The notes: a model not told the origin generated them from the letters alone. 64,000 nucleotides of DNA from CAMYOC01 sp963704875 (GCA_963704875.1 CAVPIA010000004.1:1-64000); one strand, 5' to 3'; numbered from the stretch's first letter, positions 27,862 to 37,177 are shown. A program made the numbers and translations.

Positions 27862-29622
27862 ATGTCCATGCTTGAAGAATTAAAGCGTCGTAACGTCATC
27901 AGAGTGGCAGCGCTCTACCTGGTCGCGTCCTGGCTGTTACTGCAGGTCGCGGACATTCTGTTCGATGCCTTTGAGCTCCCCTCCTGGAGCATGCGGCTGC
28001 TGGTCGCCATCCTGATCCTGGGATTTCCGCTGGTGCTTCTGTTTTCCTGGATTTTCGAATTGACTCCGGATGGACTTCGACGCGAAGCGGATATCGACAG
28101 GAGCACGGATAGGCCCGGGACCGGGCAAAAAATCAATATCCTGATCATCGCGCTGCTGGTACTGACCATTGGAATTGTGCTCGTGGATCGAGTCATTCCC
28201 GAACAACCCTCGATCGATGACAGCGTTGCAGAGACACCGGTAACGAACCCCGAGCGATCGATCGCCGTGTTGCCCTTTGTCAACCTCAGCGATGATCCGG
28301 CAAACATCTATTTCTCTGAGGGCTTGTCCGAAGAGTTGCTTAATATGCTTGCTGCTATTCCGGAACTACGGGTGACGGCAAGGACATCATCGTTTTCGTT
28401 TAAGGGAAAAGACCTGGACATCCCGGCAATCGGCCGGTCACTGAATGTCGCCAACGTGCTTGAAGGCAGCGTTCGCAAGTCCGGGAACCGGCTGCGTATT
28501 ACGGTTCAGCTGATCGAAGTCGAAAACGGTTTCCACCTCTGGTCGGAAACCTACGATCGCGATATGCAGGACATCTTCGCGGTTCAGGACGAAATAGCGG
28601 AGGCTGTGGTCGGCGCACTGCGTGTTTCGTTGCTTGGCGAGGCGCCGCGCGCGCGTGAAACAGACCCCGATGCGTTTTCGGCCTTCCTTTACGGTCTGCA
28701 TTTCTATCAACAGCGCACCAGCGATGGCTACGAAAAAGCAGCCGAATATATGCATCGGGCGCTTGAAATAGACCCCGATTTCGCCCCCGCGTGGAATCTG
28801 CTCAGCGCGACCTATTCGAATCAGGCCGTGGCTGGTCTGCTGCCATACCGTGAGGCCAATGAACAGGCGTTGGCTGCCGTTGAGAAGGCGCTGGAGATCG
28901 ATCCTGAGTTTGCGTTGGCGTATTCCGCTCGCGCCTGGGTGGCGATGCAGTACCAGCGTGACTATGCCGCAGCGGCCGGGTATTTTCGGCAGGCGTTGGC
29001 CCTGTCGCCTGAAAATCCAATTATCCTGGGCAATGCTGCTGTTCTTGCCAGCAGGATCGGACGCGTTGAGGAAGCCATCGACCTGACACGTAGAAGTCTT
29101 GCTCTCGATCCAATTTCTACAGTTTCCCACAGCAACCTGTCGGACCAGCTAACGCGTGCCGGCAAGTATGCCGAGGCCGTAGACCAGGGGCGTAAAGCGG
29201 TGGAACTGAACCCGGGCAATACTTCGGCGCGAGTGAATCTGGCGGCCGCATATCTGTTGGCCGGACAAGCCGACAAGGCGAATGACGAAATTGAGAATGC
29301 AGACAGGCCGGTGTTCAAGCTGTTTATCAATGCGCTCGCGTACGACCTGTTGGGGCAAACCCGGGAGTCCGGCGAAGCCGTGACGAAGCTGACGGACCAA
29401 TTTGCTGATGAACACGCATTTCTGATCGCCAGCGTGTATGCCTCGAAGGATGACCCGGATACCGCATTTGACTGGCTGATTCGGGCGGTGGATGACGGTC
29501 AGGCGACGAGCGGCATCAAGTCCGACCCGTTTCTGATCAAGCTGCGCGGCGATCCTCGCTGGAATCCACTTCTGGCGCGCCTCGGCTTGTCTGACGAACA
29601 GGTCGCCGGGATAGCGCTCTAA
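27862..29622 (+). CDS. TolB-like/TPR membrane protein, paralogue 3
   Basis: About 586 residues from ATG 27862 (MSMLEELKRRNVIRV). The same layout: helices at about 12-33, 45-65 and 90-108, then RSIAVLPFVNLSDD, GLSEELLNMLAAI, RTSSFSFKGK and VLEGSVRKSG of the TolB-like domain, then TPR repeats up to the DPRWNPLLARLGLSDEQ ending. The shared sequence of paralogues 2 and 3 in tandem suggests a local duplication, although they are not identical. No obvious terminator separates them. Confidence 0.8.
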   Translation: MSMLEELKRRNVIRVAALYLVASWLLLQVADILFDAFELPSWSMRLLVAILILGFPLVLLFSWIFELTPDGLRREADIDRSTDRPGTGQKINILIIALLVLTIGIVLVDRVIPEQPSIDDSVAETPVTNPERSIAVLPFVNLSDDPANIYFSEGLSEELLNMLAAIPELRVTARTSSFSFKGKDLDIPAIGRSLNVANVLEGSVRKSGNRLRITVQLIEVENGFHLWSETYDRDMQDIFAVQDEIAEAVVGALRVSLLGEAPRARETDPDAFSAFLYGLHFYQQRTSDGYEKAAEYMHRALEIDPDFAPAWNLLSATYSNQAVAGLLPYREANEQALAAVEKALEIDPEFALAYSARAWVAMQYQRDYAAAAGYFRQALALSPENPIILGNAAVLASRIGRVEEAIDLTRRSLALDPISTVSHSNLSDQLTRAGKYAEAVDQGRKAVELNPGNTSARVNLAAAYLLAGQADKANDEIENADRPVFKLFINALAYDLLGQTRESGEAVTKLTDQFADEHAFLIASVYASKDDPDTAFDWLIRAVDDGQATSGIKSDPFLIKLRGDPRWNPLLARLGLSDEQVAGIAL

Positions 29623-29684
29623 CCTGCCGCCCCTTTACACAAAGATGCCTGATCACGTGCCAGTGACGGTTATCTGCCCTGGAG

Positions 29685-29718
29685 TGTTGCCGGTCATACT
29701 TTTGTAGCCTCTTTCGAT
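29685..29718 (+). repeat. Dispersed repeat, family D, degenerate copy 2
   Basis: Matches the family start (GTTGCCGGTCAT) and part of the GTAGC / CTTTCGATG tail. More diverged than copies 1b, 3 and 9. Confidence 0.45.
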
Positions 29719-29743
29719 GACTTTGCTGAGTCCCTGTCAGCTT

Positions 29744-29858
29744 ACTCTCCCTGTGCCTGCGAATATCCGCGGATGCCGTCGAACTCATACAGGTTCTCGT
29801 TCTTCACGGCGTCCAGCTCCGCCGCCGCGATGCGCGCCAGCAGTGCACAAGTTTCATG
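29744..29858 (-). pseudogene. Relic copy of the 3' end of isocitrate dehydrogenase gene
   Basis: About 115 bases here align with 31711-31825, the 3' end of icd, with about 15 mismatches by eye. Read on the minus strand, the relic keeps the frame and ends ENLYEFDGIRGYSQAQGE then a stop, exactly as icd does. Most codon changes are silent or conservative. Homology stops at about 29858, next to a family C palindrome. This is the arrangement left when an element inserts at the 3' end of a housekeeping gene. Confidence 0.85.
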
Positions 29859-29867
29859 TGCCATTTT

Positions 29868-29895
29868 GGGGCCAGAGACGAATGGCTCTGACCCC
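29868..29895. repeat. Palindromic repeat, family C, copy 1
   Basis: GGGGCCAGAGACG and GGCTCTGACCCC arms around AAT, followed by CGATT as in copy 2. It abuts the end of the icd relic. Confidence 0.7.
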
Positions 29896-30002
29896 GATTT
29901 CTGCCGTTGATCCGAAACCAGACAGCACCGCTGTGGCCCTGACCTTTCTGCCACAGCGCCGGTCTGTGCTATTTTTCAGCGTCTTCCATCCAGCCCCGGG
30001 TT

Positions 30003-31512
30003 ATGAAAAGCGTGCGACATCTGGCTGCCATCCTGATACTCCTGCTCAGCGCCTGCGCGACGCTCGAGCCGATAGACCTGCCTGACGAATTCACGCCACC
30101 ACCTGGCGAAGCCGCGCTCTGGCAGTCGCTTGCCGCGATTCGTCCCGGGTGACTGGTTTGTGCTGCTGGACAATGGTCCGGGCGCGCTGGAATGGCGGTT
30201 AAATACCATCGACAGCGCAGTAGAAAGCATCGATCTGCAGACCTTCTTGTGGGATTTCGACACCACCGGCTCGATGATCCTTGCCCACCTGATGGCGGCT
30301 GCCGAGCGCGGCGTGCTGGTGCGTCTGCTGGTGGACGATACCTTCCTCGCCTCGGAGGACCAGATGCTGCTCGCACTGGAGCAGCATCCGAACATCGAGT
30401 ACCGGGTGTTCAATCCCTTCAAGCGTCGCTCCAACGGCCTGGTGACCCGTCAGCTGCTCAATCTCGCTGACTTCAGCCGGCTCGATCATCGCATGCACAA
30501 CAAGGCCCTGGTGGTCGACAACCAGGTCGCGATCGTCGGCGGCCGCAACCTGGCCGACGAATACTTTGGACTGCATGATGAAGCCAATTTCCGCGACATG
30601 GAGTTGCTCGTTGGTGGCCCGATCGTGCGCGAGATCAGCACGGCTTTTGACGACTACTGGAATGACCACTGGTCTTTCCCCATCGAGATGCTGACTCACC
30701 TGAAGCCTTCGTATGCTGATCTCGAAGAAGCCAGGACCGTAAAAGAGCCGGACATCCGTATCCATACAGAGGACACACCGGATATCCGGCAGCAACGATG
30801 GGAGGCGATCGTGCGACATGCGTTGCCGGGCCGGGCGACGCTGTATATAGATACGCCGCCGGGCGATGACATCAGAAACCCGGGCACGGCGCCGGTGCAG
30901 GTCGCCGAGGAACTGGTCAGGCTGTTCGACGCGGCAGAGGAAGAAATCGTCATCCTCTCTGCCTATCTGATACCTTCGGATCATCTGGCAGCCGCTGCCG
31001 CGCGTGCCATCCGTCGCGGGGTCCACATCCGTGTCCTCACCAACTCGATCCGCTCGAACAATCATCTTGCCGCACATGCGGCCTATCGTAAGCACGTAGA
31101 TCAGTTGCTCAACGACGGCGTGCAGCTGCACGAGGTGCGGATCGATGCGCGCGATCGCTATGTCTACATGTTTCCTCCCGCCGATGAAAAGACCCTTGCC
31201 CTGCATGCCAAGGCAATGCTTATTGATAATGACAAGGTTTTCATCGGCAGCGCCAACCTGGATCCGCGCTCGCTGCGCATCAACACGGAGATGGCCCTGC
31301 TGGTGGAGAGCGAAGCGCTGAACGCGAGGGTGCGGACCGCTTTCGACCCGGATTTTGAACTGGCCAATGCCTGGGAACTCGAGTACGACGAGAACGGCCA
31401 CATCATCTGGGTCTCGGATACTGTCGTGCTGGAGTCCCAGCCCGCCGGGTCGTTCATGCAGCGGATCGAGGACTGGTTTTTTGCCCACCTGCCTATCGAA
31501 AATAAGATGTAG
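30003..31512 (+). pseudogene. Phospholipase D family lipoprotein, frameshifted near its N-terminus
   Basis: The gene starts at ATG 30003 with a lipoprotein signal (LLLSACATL) and reads 49 codons to a stop at 30150. The second part, in the next frame, begins at about 30130 and continues for 455 codons; the two join near LAAIRPGDWFVLLDNG, implying one extra base. The body has two PLD catalytic motifs, HNKALVVDNQVAIVGGRN and HAKAMLIDNDKVFIGSANLD. The layout resembles cardiolipin synthase ClsC-type or other periplasm-facing PLD enzymes. It sits alone between two icd 3' ends. Apart from the single indel the protein looks intact. Confidence 0.8.
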
Positions 31513-31633
31513 TGAAGCCAGTCCCAGTTGCCTTAGGCATCCGTCTCCGTCTCAGCAACAGAAGACCGGCAACCCTTGAGCCTGCAGCGGCGCGTCCCGA
31601 CATTGAACGCGAATGCCGTTGCCTAAAAAAGCC

Positions 31634-31653
31634 TTAAAGCGATGACCGACACC
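31634..31653 (-). repeat. Dispersed repeat, family D, short copy
   Basis: Reads TTAAAGCGATGACCGACACC, the reverse orientation of the family D head, immediately before the family C palindrome. Confidence 0.45.
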
Positions 31654-31663
31654 CCGCCCTTTT

Positions 31664-31691
31664 GGGGTCAGAGACGAACGTCTCTGACCCC
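31664..31691. repeat. Palindromic repeat, family C, copy 2 (perfect)
   Basis: Arms GGGGTCAGAGACG and CGTCTCTGACCCC, 13 bases each and exactly complementary, separated by AA. It lies between the PLD gene and the 3' end of icd, and could also end transcription from both sides, although no clear T-run follows. Confidence 0.9.
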
Positions 31692-31708
31692 GATTCCGGC
31701 ATGGCAGG

Positions 31709-33220
31709 TCACTCTCCCTGAGCCTGCGAATATCCGCGGATGCCGTCAAACTCGTACAGGTTCTCGGTCTTCACCGCGTCCAGCCCCGCGTCCGTGATGC
31801 GCGTCAGCAGTGCGTAGATATCATGCGGCCCGGCGGCGCGGTCTGTCATCGGGAATCGGCAGCGCCAGTGGTCAGTGCGCAAGGTATGCGGATTGCCGTC
31901 TGGATAGACTTTTACCCCGCGATTGGTGACCAGCTTGAGTTCGAACCCGGGGCTGGCAACCGCTTCCAGACGCCGACCGAGCACCGTTGCGTCGCGGTCC
32001 GATTCGTCCCAGTTGAGAAAGACATCGACACCCACCAGGCGTTTCTGCGGCGGAAGTGACCGGACCGGCACCGCGGAGACCGGGGCTGGCGCCAGGGATT
32101 CCGTTTCCGGGTAGGAAACGGGCGGCAGCATCTGCGGCACTCTCCCGAGACGCGCAATCACCGCTTCCGAGAACTCGCGGGTACCCACCTTCTTGCGACT
32201 GATGCCGTAGCGATGGATATCGGCCGTATGCAGGCCATCCTCCAGCGTGCATAGCAATGCGTTATGGATCGCAGCCGCGGGCTGGGACCGTCCGAGATGT
32301 ACCAGCATCAGGACCGCCGATAACAGCAGGCCCGAAGGGTTGGCTATATCGCGGCCGGCGATATCCGGCGCCGAGCCATGCACCGCTTCGAACATCGCGC
32401 AGTCCAGGCCGATGTTGGCAGAGCCGGCCAGACCGACGGAACCGGCAACCTCGGCAGCCACATCTGACAGGATGTCACCGTACAGGTTCGGCGTCACCAC
32501 AACGTCGAAATCAGTCGGCCGGCTGGCCATCCTGGCAGTACCGATGTCGATGATCATGTGATCGGACTCGATCTCCCCGTACTCGCGAGCAACCTCCTCG
32601 AATACGGTCTGGAACAGGCCGTCGGTCAGCTTCATGATGTTGGACTTGGTCATACAGGTGACCTTGCGCCGACCGTGGTTGCGGGCATACTCAAACGCGT
32701 AGCGGACGATCCGCTCGCAACCCGGGCGGGTGATCAGCTTCAGACACTGGTAAACCTCTGCTGACTGGCGATGCTCGATCCCGGCGTAGGTGTCCTCTTC
32801 GTTCTCACGGATCACTACCACGTTCATCCTCGGATGGACTGCTTTCACGTAAGGATGATAGGCGGTGCAAGGCCGAAGGTTGGCGAACAGACCAAGCGTC
32901 TTGCGCAGGGTCACGTTGACGCTCTTATAGCCGCCACCTTCCGGAGTCATTATCGGGCCCTTGAGGATTACGCCATGGGCATCCAGCGCTTCCCAGGTGT
33001 CGTCGCCGATACCCGTGTTGAGCCCGCTGTTATAAGCCTTGAGACCGACGGTGATATGGTGGAAGCTGAGCGCCGGATCAGCCGCGCGAAGGATTGCCAG
33101 CGTGGCATCCATGATCTCGGGGCCGATCCCGTCGCCGGCAGCGACCGGGACGGTCCGTGCAGGCAAGGTGACGGAGCTGCTGTCAGCAACAGTGTTGGCG
33201 ACGACGGAAAGGTGTGACAT
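31709..33220 (-). CDS. icd: NADP-dependent isocitrate dehydrogenase (Thermus-type, long form)
   Basis: About 503 residues from ATG 33220, which has AAGGAG upstream; a much longer open frame exists but is not needed. It converts isocitrate to 2-oxoglutarate in the citric acid cycle. Visible motifs: GDGIGPEIMDATL at the N-terminus, IRENEEDTYAGIEHR, the substrate-binding CMTKSNIMKL, the conserved NLYGDILSDVAAEVAG and the HGSAPDIAGRDIANP block. After residue 340 an extension of about 150 residues (RLVGVDVFLNWDESD, TNRGVKVYPDG) matches the additional C-terminal domain of Thermus-type IDH. Its 3' end has a relic copy 2 kb away. Confidence 0.93.
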   Translation of the reverse strand: MSHLSVVANTVADSSSVTLPARTVPVAAGDGIGPEIMDATLAILRAADPALSFHHITVGLKAYNSGLNTGIGDDTWEALDAHGVILKGPIMTPEGGGYKSVNVTLRKTLGLFANLRPCTAYHPYVKAVHPRMNVVVIRENEEDTYAGIEHRQSAEVYQCLKLITRPGCERIVRYAFEYARNHGRRKVTCMTKSNIMKLTDGLFQTVFEEVAREYGEIESDHMIIDIGTARMASRPTDFDVVVTPNLYGDILSDVAAEVAGSVGLAGSANIGLDCAMFEAVHGSAPDIAGRDIANPSGLLLSAVLMLVHLGRSQPAAAIHNALLCTLEDGLHTADIHRYGISRKKVGTREFSEAVIARLGRVPQMLPPVSYPETESLAPAPVSAVPVRSLPPQKRLVGVDVFLNWDESDRDATVLGRRLEAVASPGFELKLVTNRGVKVYPDGNPHTLRTDHWRCRFPMTDRAAGPHDIYALLTRITDAGLDAVKTENLYEFDGIRGYSQAQGE

Positions 33221-33250
33221 CGGAATCTCCTTAAGTACGACATTAATTTC

Positions 33251-33637
33251 GTGAATATTAAATCGCATAATCAGCCCCAACGCAAGGGGGCACGAAAACC
33301 AGCCGCCAAGGGGTCCGCCCGCAAGGCCCAGGCCCAGGCCGCATCCGCTGCCGAGGAAAGCTGGACCTTCCTTAGCAATCACAGTCACGTGCTGGTTTGC
33401 CTGGCCCAGGACCCGGATCAGGTGCTGCGGGAGGTGGCGGCCAAGGTCGGCATTACAGAACGGGCCGTGCAACGCATCGTCGCGGATCTGGAGCGCGCCG
33501 GTATCCTCGAACGGGAGCGGGACGGGCGCCGCAACCGCTACCGGATGCATCTGGACGCGCACCTGCGCCATCCGCTGGAGCAGCATTGCCGGATCGGGGA
33601 ACTGCTGGACCTGGTGATCGGTCCCCAGGAAAGCTGA
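33251..33637 (+). CDS. Small winged-helix transcriptional regulator, divergent from icd
   Basis: 128 residues starting at GTG 33251, only 30 bases from the icd start and in the opposite direction. The first 35 residues are Lys/Ala/Gln-rich and probably disordered. A winged-helix domain follows: SHVLVCLAQDPDQVLREVAAK, then the recognition helix TERAVQRIVADLERAGIL and the wing RERDGRRNRYRM. It resembles MarR/ArsR-like single-domain regulators. The shared promoter region with icd suggests autoregulation and control of icd, an inference from position. Confidence 0.78.
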   Translation: MNIKSHNQPQRKGARKPAAKGSARKAQAQAASAAEESWTFLSNHSHVLVCLAQDPDQVLREVAAKVGITERAVQRIVADLERAGILERERDGRRNRYRMHLDAHLRHPLEQHCRIGELLDLVIGPQES

Positions 33638-34023
33638 TTGTCGCCATCAGGCGTTGGGCGAAAAGCAACAAGCGACAGGCAATACGCCGAAGATCGTTGC
33701 GTCGCCGGCAGACGGTTTCGGCCGAAGTCGCCTTAAGCTGTAGAGAGACCCCTCAGATGCCGGAAACCACTCGCCGCTGAGGCCTGCTCAGGTCACGGCA
33801 ACTATTCCGCATCCTCAGCGTATAGATCAGCAACGGGTGGACGCCGGTACCCGACCCTGGTGCGACCCCGGTGCCGGTCACCGCTTTGCTTTATCGCTTG
33901 TTTTGATTCCTGCGCCTGCATGGCAGGCAACAAGGTGGCCTGGCTACGACCAAATCGTCGCATCTGTCCTAAGGGATTTCTGATGAATCGCAAGTAGTAT
34001 TGCGGGCATGGCCGGCACGAGCA
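33638..34023. other. Intergenic region with one family D repeat
   Basis: 386 bases between convergent genes. It has a well-preserved family D copy at 33870-33912. No gene or terminator is evident. Confidence 0.5.
33870..33912 (+). repeat. Dispersed repeat, family D, copy 3
   Basis: GGTGCCGGTCACCGCTTTGC, then TTTATCGCTTG and TTTTGATTCCTG: the full-length element with a six-base insertion in the middle relative to copy 1b. Confidence 0.75.
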
Positions 34024-34791
34024 TTATCTCGGCTGGCTCCTCCAGGGCGAACCCGTTCGCCCGCGAGCGCCCCCACGCGAATTACCCACACCACGCTGGC
34101 TCATGCCACGCTGGCCGCCGCGATAGCTCCGGCCTGAACTCTTGCTATTCCCGCCGTAGCCACTGTTGTATGAGCCTTCTCCGCCCTGACTGCCGCGGGT
34201 TTGGGCCGCTGAATTGGCACCCGATGTCCCGCCCCTGCCCGATGCGATGCCGCCGGTGACATCGTAACCCTTGCTCGAGACCGGGCCCGGTCCGCTGTGC
34301 GCGGGCGAGGCCGCCGCGGTACCGCCGCCAGACCTGCCGCTGCCACGGTAACCACCATAGCCGCGATAGTAGTCGTTGTAGCTTGACCAGTTGCCGTAGC
34401 CGCCGGCCCACTGGTCCTGATAGCCACGCGAAGGATACGTCGTCGGATAAGGGTAATAGACCGGATACCCGCCCCATTCGAAATAGGCTGCCGAAACAAA
34501 TAACCCGGCCGGGTATCCGCCCGGCATTTCAGCGATAAATGTGTTCGAGTACCCATGCACGAAGTCGTCGGCCGGTGCCCCGGACTGGGTAGGATTCAGT
34601 TCCACATAGTTCGCCGGATCTGCATAGAGCACTGCGGGATCGCTCACCAGAACTGCGCCGGGGCTCGGTTTGCCCGGCGTCACTGATCGGGCCTTAACGC
34701 TATCAGCCTCGGATGTCAGCGCACAGCCGGCCTGGCCGAAAACAAGCAGCGCTCCGGTTATTGCGGAGGTCAGGCGAAAAAAATAGTGCAT
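34024..34791 (-). CDS. Gly/Tyr/Ser-rich lipoprotein of unknown function
   Basis: About 255 residues from ATG 34791. Signal peptide with lipobox GQAGC. Residues 35-105 form a mixed domain containing SDPAVLYADPANYVEL and MPGGYPAGLFVSAAYFEWGGY; from about 110 the chain is low complexity, with Tyr/Gly repeats (YRGYGGYRGSGRSGG) and then a Ser/Gly/Arg/Gln tail. It would be anchored in the outer membrane with a disordered, sticky tail. I recognise no family. The Arg-rich end (RGGQRGMSQRG) might bind polyanions, which is a guess. Confidence 0.65.
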   Translation of the reverse strand: MHYFFRLTSAITGALLVFGQAGCALTSEADSVKARSVTPGKPSPGAVLVSDPAVLYADPANYVELNPTQSGAPADDFVHGYSNTFIAEMPGGYPAGLFVSAAYFEWGGYPVYYPYPTTYPSRGYQDQWAGGYGNWSSYNDYYRGYGGYRGSGRSGGGTAAASPAHSGPGPVSSKGYDVTGGIASGRGGTSGANSAAQTRGSQGGEGSYNSGYGGNSKSSGRSYRGGQRGMSQRGVGNSRGGARGRTGSPWRSQPR

Positions 34792-35153
34792 TGTGTTCCC
34801 GCGCTGTGGGCGTATCCCCATAGCAGTTATACATCGAAGCTCGGGGAGAGTTCACTTTGCCTGCCAGAACTCGCAGCCTTTGCAGCAGGGGATCCGGCCG
34901 GTACGATAAAATTTCAGCCATCGCGGGCGGCACTTTCACGGCGAGGGCAGACACCCGGGTGCCAGAAGACGGGCGTGGACTGTCTGCTGTCAGATTGGGC
35001 TATCAGATTGCGGGATCAGAATCCGTATAAGCGAATCCGTATAAGCTATGGCGCTATGGCCGGCACCAGGACCGCGAGCAGGGCCCGCGCCACCTGATAC
35101 CAGGCCGTAACGCTAATCTCACACAGCGACGCATTTGTCGCGGATTAAGACAG
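34792..35153. other. Divergent intergenic region with a family D repeat
   Basis: About 360 bases between the lipoprotein and the EcsC gene. It holds a reverse-orientation family D element (35036-35067) preceded by a nearby direct repeat of GAATCCGTATAAGC. No gene is supported. Confidence 0.45.
35036..35067 (-). repeat. Dispersed repeat, family D, copy 4 (reverse)
   Basis: Reads ATAAGCTATGGCGCTATGGC then CGGCACC. The GGTGCCGG head on the minus strand is intact; the tail is diverged. Confidence 0.5.
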
Positions 35154-35993
35154 TTGCACACTGAGCTGACCAAGACCGAACTGGCGATCCTCGATCAGGC
35201 ATACACGACGCTTGAGAATCCGTCGTGGTGGGTGCAGTTGAGTTCTGCTGCCGGCATGCCGGTGGAAGCGGTCACCCGGCAGTTAAGAAGAAAGGCGCCG
35301 GAATCCGTCGTCAATATGGTGAGTCAATCGACCCAAAGAGCGATCGAATTCGTCATGCAGAGTTCGATACGGAGCATGCAGGGACAGGAGCAATACCCGG
35401 CCAGCCCTGGCTTGCACAAGGCAGCGGCGCTTACCACCGGTGCCGTTTCCGGCTTTTTTGGTCTGCAGACGCTGGTGGTGGAGCTGCCGTTGACCACCGG
35501 GATCATGTTCCGATCCATCGCCGATATCGCTCGTGCAGAAGGCGAGTCGCCGCAGGATCCCGAAACGGTAGTGAATTGCATGCAGGTGTTCGCGATGGGC
35601 AGTCGCATCTCCGCCGCAGATGATGCGGCCGAGACCTCGTACTATGGCGTGCGTGTAGCTCTGGGCAAGGCGGTTACAGACGCGTTGCAGTATGTCGCGT
35701 CGCATGGCATGGGTCAGGCCGGCGCGCCGGCTTTGGTACGCCTTGTTTCCGCCATAGCGGCACGCTTCGGGATCGTGGTGACGCAAAAGGCAATGGCGCA
35801 GACCATCCCGGTTTTGGGCGCAGTGGGCGGCGGGCTGGTCAACACGATTTTTATCTCGCACTTTCAGGACATGGCTCGCGGACATTTTGCGATCCGGAGA
35901 CTGGAGCGCAAGTACGGCGCCGAGGTGGTGAAGGAGGCCTATCTGCAACTGCAAGGCAGCGCGGTGTTGAGCGAGAAGACCAACATCGACTGA
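35154..35993 (+). CDS. EcsC family protein
   Basis: 279 residues, apparently starting at TTG 35154. It follows the EcsC-family pattern of about 250 residues: a helical N-terminus (LAILDQAYTTLENPSWWVQ), a central hydrophobic stretch (ALTTGAVSGFFGLQTLVVEL), SIADIARAEGESPQDPETV, and the C-terminal VLGAVGGGLVNTIFISHFQD. The molecular function of this family is unknown. No neighbouring gene gives a clear functional hint. No signal peptide was seen, but two segments could insert into the membrane. Confidence 0.8.
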   Translation: MHTELTKTELAILDQAYTTLENPSWWVQLSSAAGMPVEAVTRQLRRKAPESVVNMVSQSTQRAIEFVMQSSIRSMQGQEQYPASPGLHKAAALTTGAVSGFFGLQTLVVELPLTTGIMFRSIADIARAEGESPQDPETVVNCMQVFAMGSRISAADDAAETSYYGVRVALGKAVTDALQYVASHGMGQAGAPALVRLVSAIAARFGIVVTQKAMAQTIPVLGAVGGGLVNTIFISHFQDMARGHFAIRRLERKYGAEVVKEAYLQLQGSAVLSEKTNID

Positions 35994-36042
35994 AGGTATC
36001 GCCGCTGCGACCTGCGTGGCGAGGTGAGTGGTTCAGTCAGCA

Positions 36043-36065
36043 GCGATAAGGCCATGACCGGCACC
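36043..36065 (-). repeat. Dispersed repeat, family D, copy 5 (reverse)
   Basis: GCGATAAGGCCATGACCGGC then ACC. It is followed by a short tandem repeat in which GCACAAGAATTTCTG-like units recur three times (36062-36110). Confidence 0.5.
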
Positions 36066-36190
36066 AGAATTTCCCGCACAAGAATTTCTGGCACAAGGAC
36101 TTCTGGCAGAGGGATTCCTCACGCAAATGACCAAGGACACACGATGCCAGCGATCCGCTGACGATGGTATTCCGCAACAGGCATTCCCTG

Positions 36191-36218
36191 CGTAAGCTAT
36201 GACGCCATGATCGGCACC
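36191..36218 (-). repeat. Dispersed repeat, family D, copy 6 (reverse)
   Basis: CGTAAGCTATGACGCCATGA then TCGGCACC. It lies 44 bases before the methyltransferase start. Confidence 0.5.
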
Positions 36219-36261
36219 AGGACCAAAGACAATACGATGCAGTTGAGCGCCCCACTCATCC

Positions 36262-37062
36262 ATGGCCGTGTTGGCTACGATGTCTGAGGTCGACTATTTT
36301 GAAATGAACCGCATCGGCTGGGATCGCCGAGCGAATGTTCATTTTGAGTCGGCTTTTTATGACGTAAAGGGATTTCTTGCCGGCAATACCTCACTCCGTG
36401 AAATCGAACGGAGTGAACTGGTGGATGTTTCCGGTCGCCGACTGCTTCACCTGCAATGCCATTTTGGTCTGGATACCCTGTCGCTGGCCCGGATGGGTGC
36501 CAATTGCACGGGCGTTGATATATCGCCGGTCGCCATTCAACAGGCACGGGACCTCGCCCTCAGGACCGGGCTTGGCGCGCGGTTTGTCTGCTCCGATCTG
36601 TACAGCTTTCAGCGTGGGGACGCAGAGGCCTACGACATCGTATTCACTTCCTACGGCGCTGTGTGCTGGCTGCCGGATCTCATGCGCTGGGCCGAGGTGA
36701 TATCGTCAAACCTGGCGCCGGGTGGAATGTTCTACATGGTCGAATTCCATCCGATTCACGATTTGCTGGCGGGATATTCCTATTTTCCGAGCGCGCTTCC
36801 CGATGTCGAGAATGCGGGCACCTACACTGAAAATGGTGCCGATGCCGAGGCAGAACTGGCGACGTGGGCACATCCGCTCGCGGAGGTTGTTAACGCTCTC
36901 GTCGCTGCAGGCGTTCAGATAGAGCGCCTGAACGAGTTTCCATTCAGTCCATATAACTGCTTCGAGGGACTGGAAGAGCGTGAGCCAGGCAGGTACTACC
37001 TTCGCCATGGCCGGCACGATGTACCGATGGTGTACAGCCTCACCGGCAGAAAACTCGCTTGA
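36262..37062 (+). CDS. Class I SAM-dependent methyltransferase
   Basis: About 266 residues with a methyltransferase Rossmann fold: motif I in LLHLQCHFGLDTLSLARMG, motif II acidic loop in CTGVDISPVAIQQARDLA, and motif IV around DIVFTSYGAVCWLPDLMRW. The C-terminal part contains GYLEEREPGRYYL-like aromatic residues that could form the substrate lid. Substrate unknown. The start is ATG 36262, with a second ATG at 36280 (MSEVDYF), which I cannot separate. It stands alone, flanked by family D repeats on both sides. Confidence 0.82.
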   Translation: MAVLATMSEVDYFEMNRIGWDRRANVHFESAFYDVKGFLAGNTSLREIERSELVDVSGRRLLHLQCHFGLDTLSLARMGANCTGVDISPVAIQQARDLALRTGLGARFVCSDLYSFQRGDAEAYDIVFTSYGAVCWLPDLMRWAEVISSNLAPGGMFYMVEFHPIHDLLAGYSYFPSALPDVENAGTYTENGADAEAELATWAHPLAEVVNALVAAGVQIERLNEFPFSPYNCFEGLEEREPGRYYLRHGRHDVPMVYSLTGRKLA

Positions 37063-37177
37063 CCGGCTTGCAAAGCAGCAGCATTGGCTGTGATGCCTGG
37101 CGTCTCGGTGACTGCATCTTAATCGGGCCGCGAGTTCTGACCGCGTTGATCGGGTATCGAGAGGATGCAAGCTTATC

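Larger units (their letters stand above)
29623..30002. other. Repeat-rich intergenic region before the PLD gene
   Basis: 380 bases with no full gene. From left to right: a family D repeat (29685-29718), a copy of the 3' end of icd (29744-29858) and a family C palindrome (29868-29895). No promoter could be recognised with confidence. Confidence 0.6.

Noticed and set aside
30199..31488. 429-residue minus-strand frame opposite the PLD gene
   Set aside because: The plus strand carries both HxK PLD motifs; the minus frame has no recognisable family.
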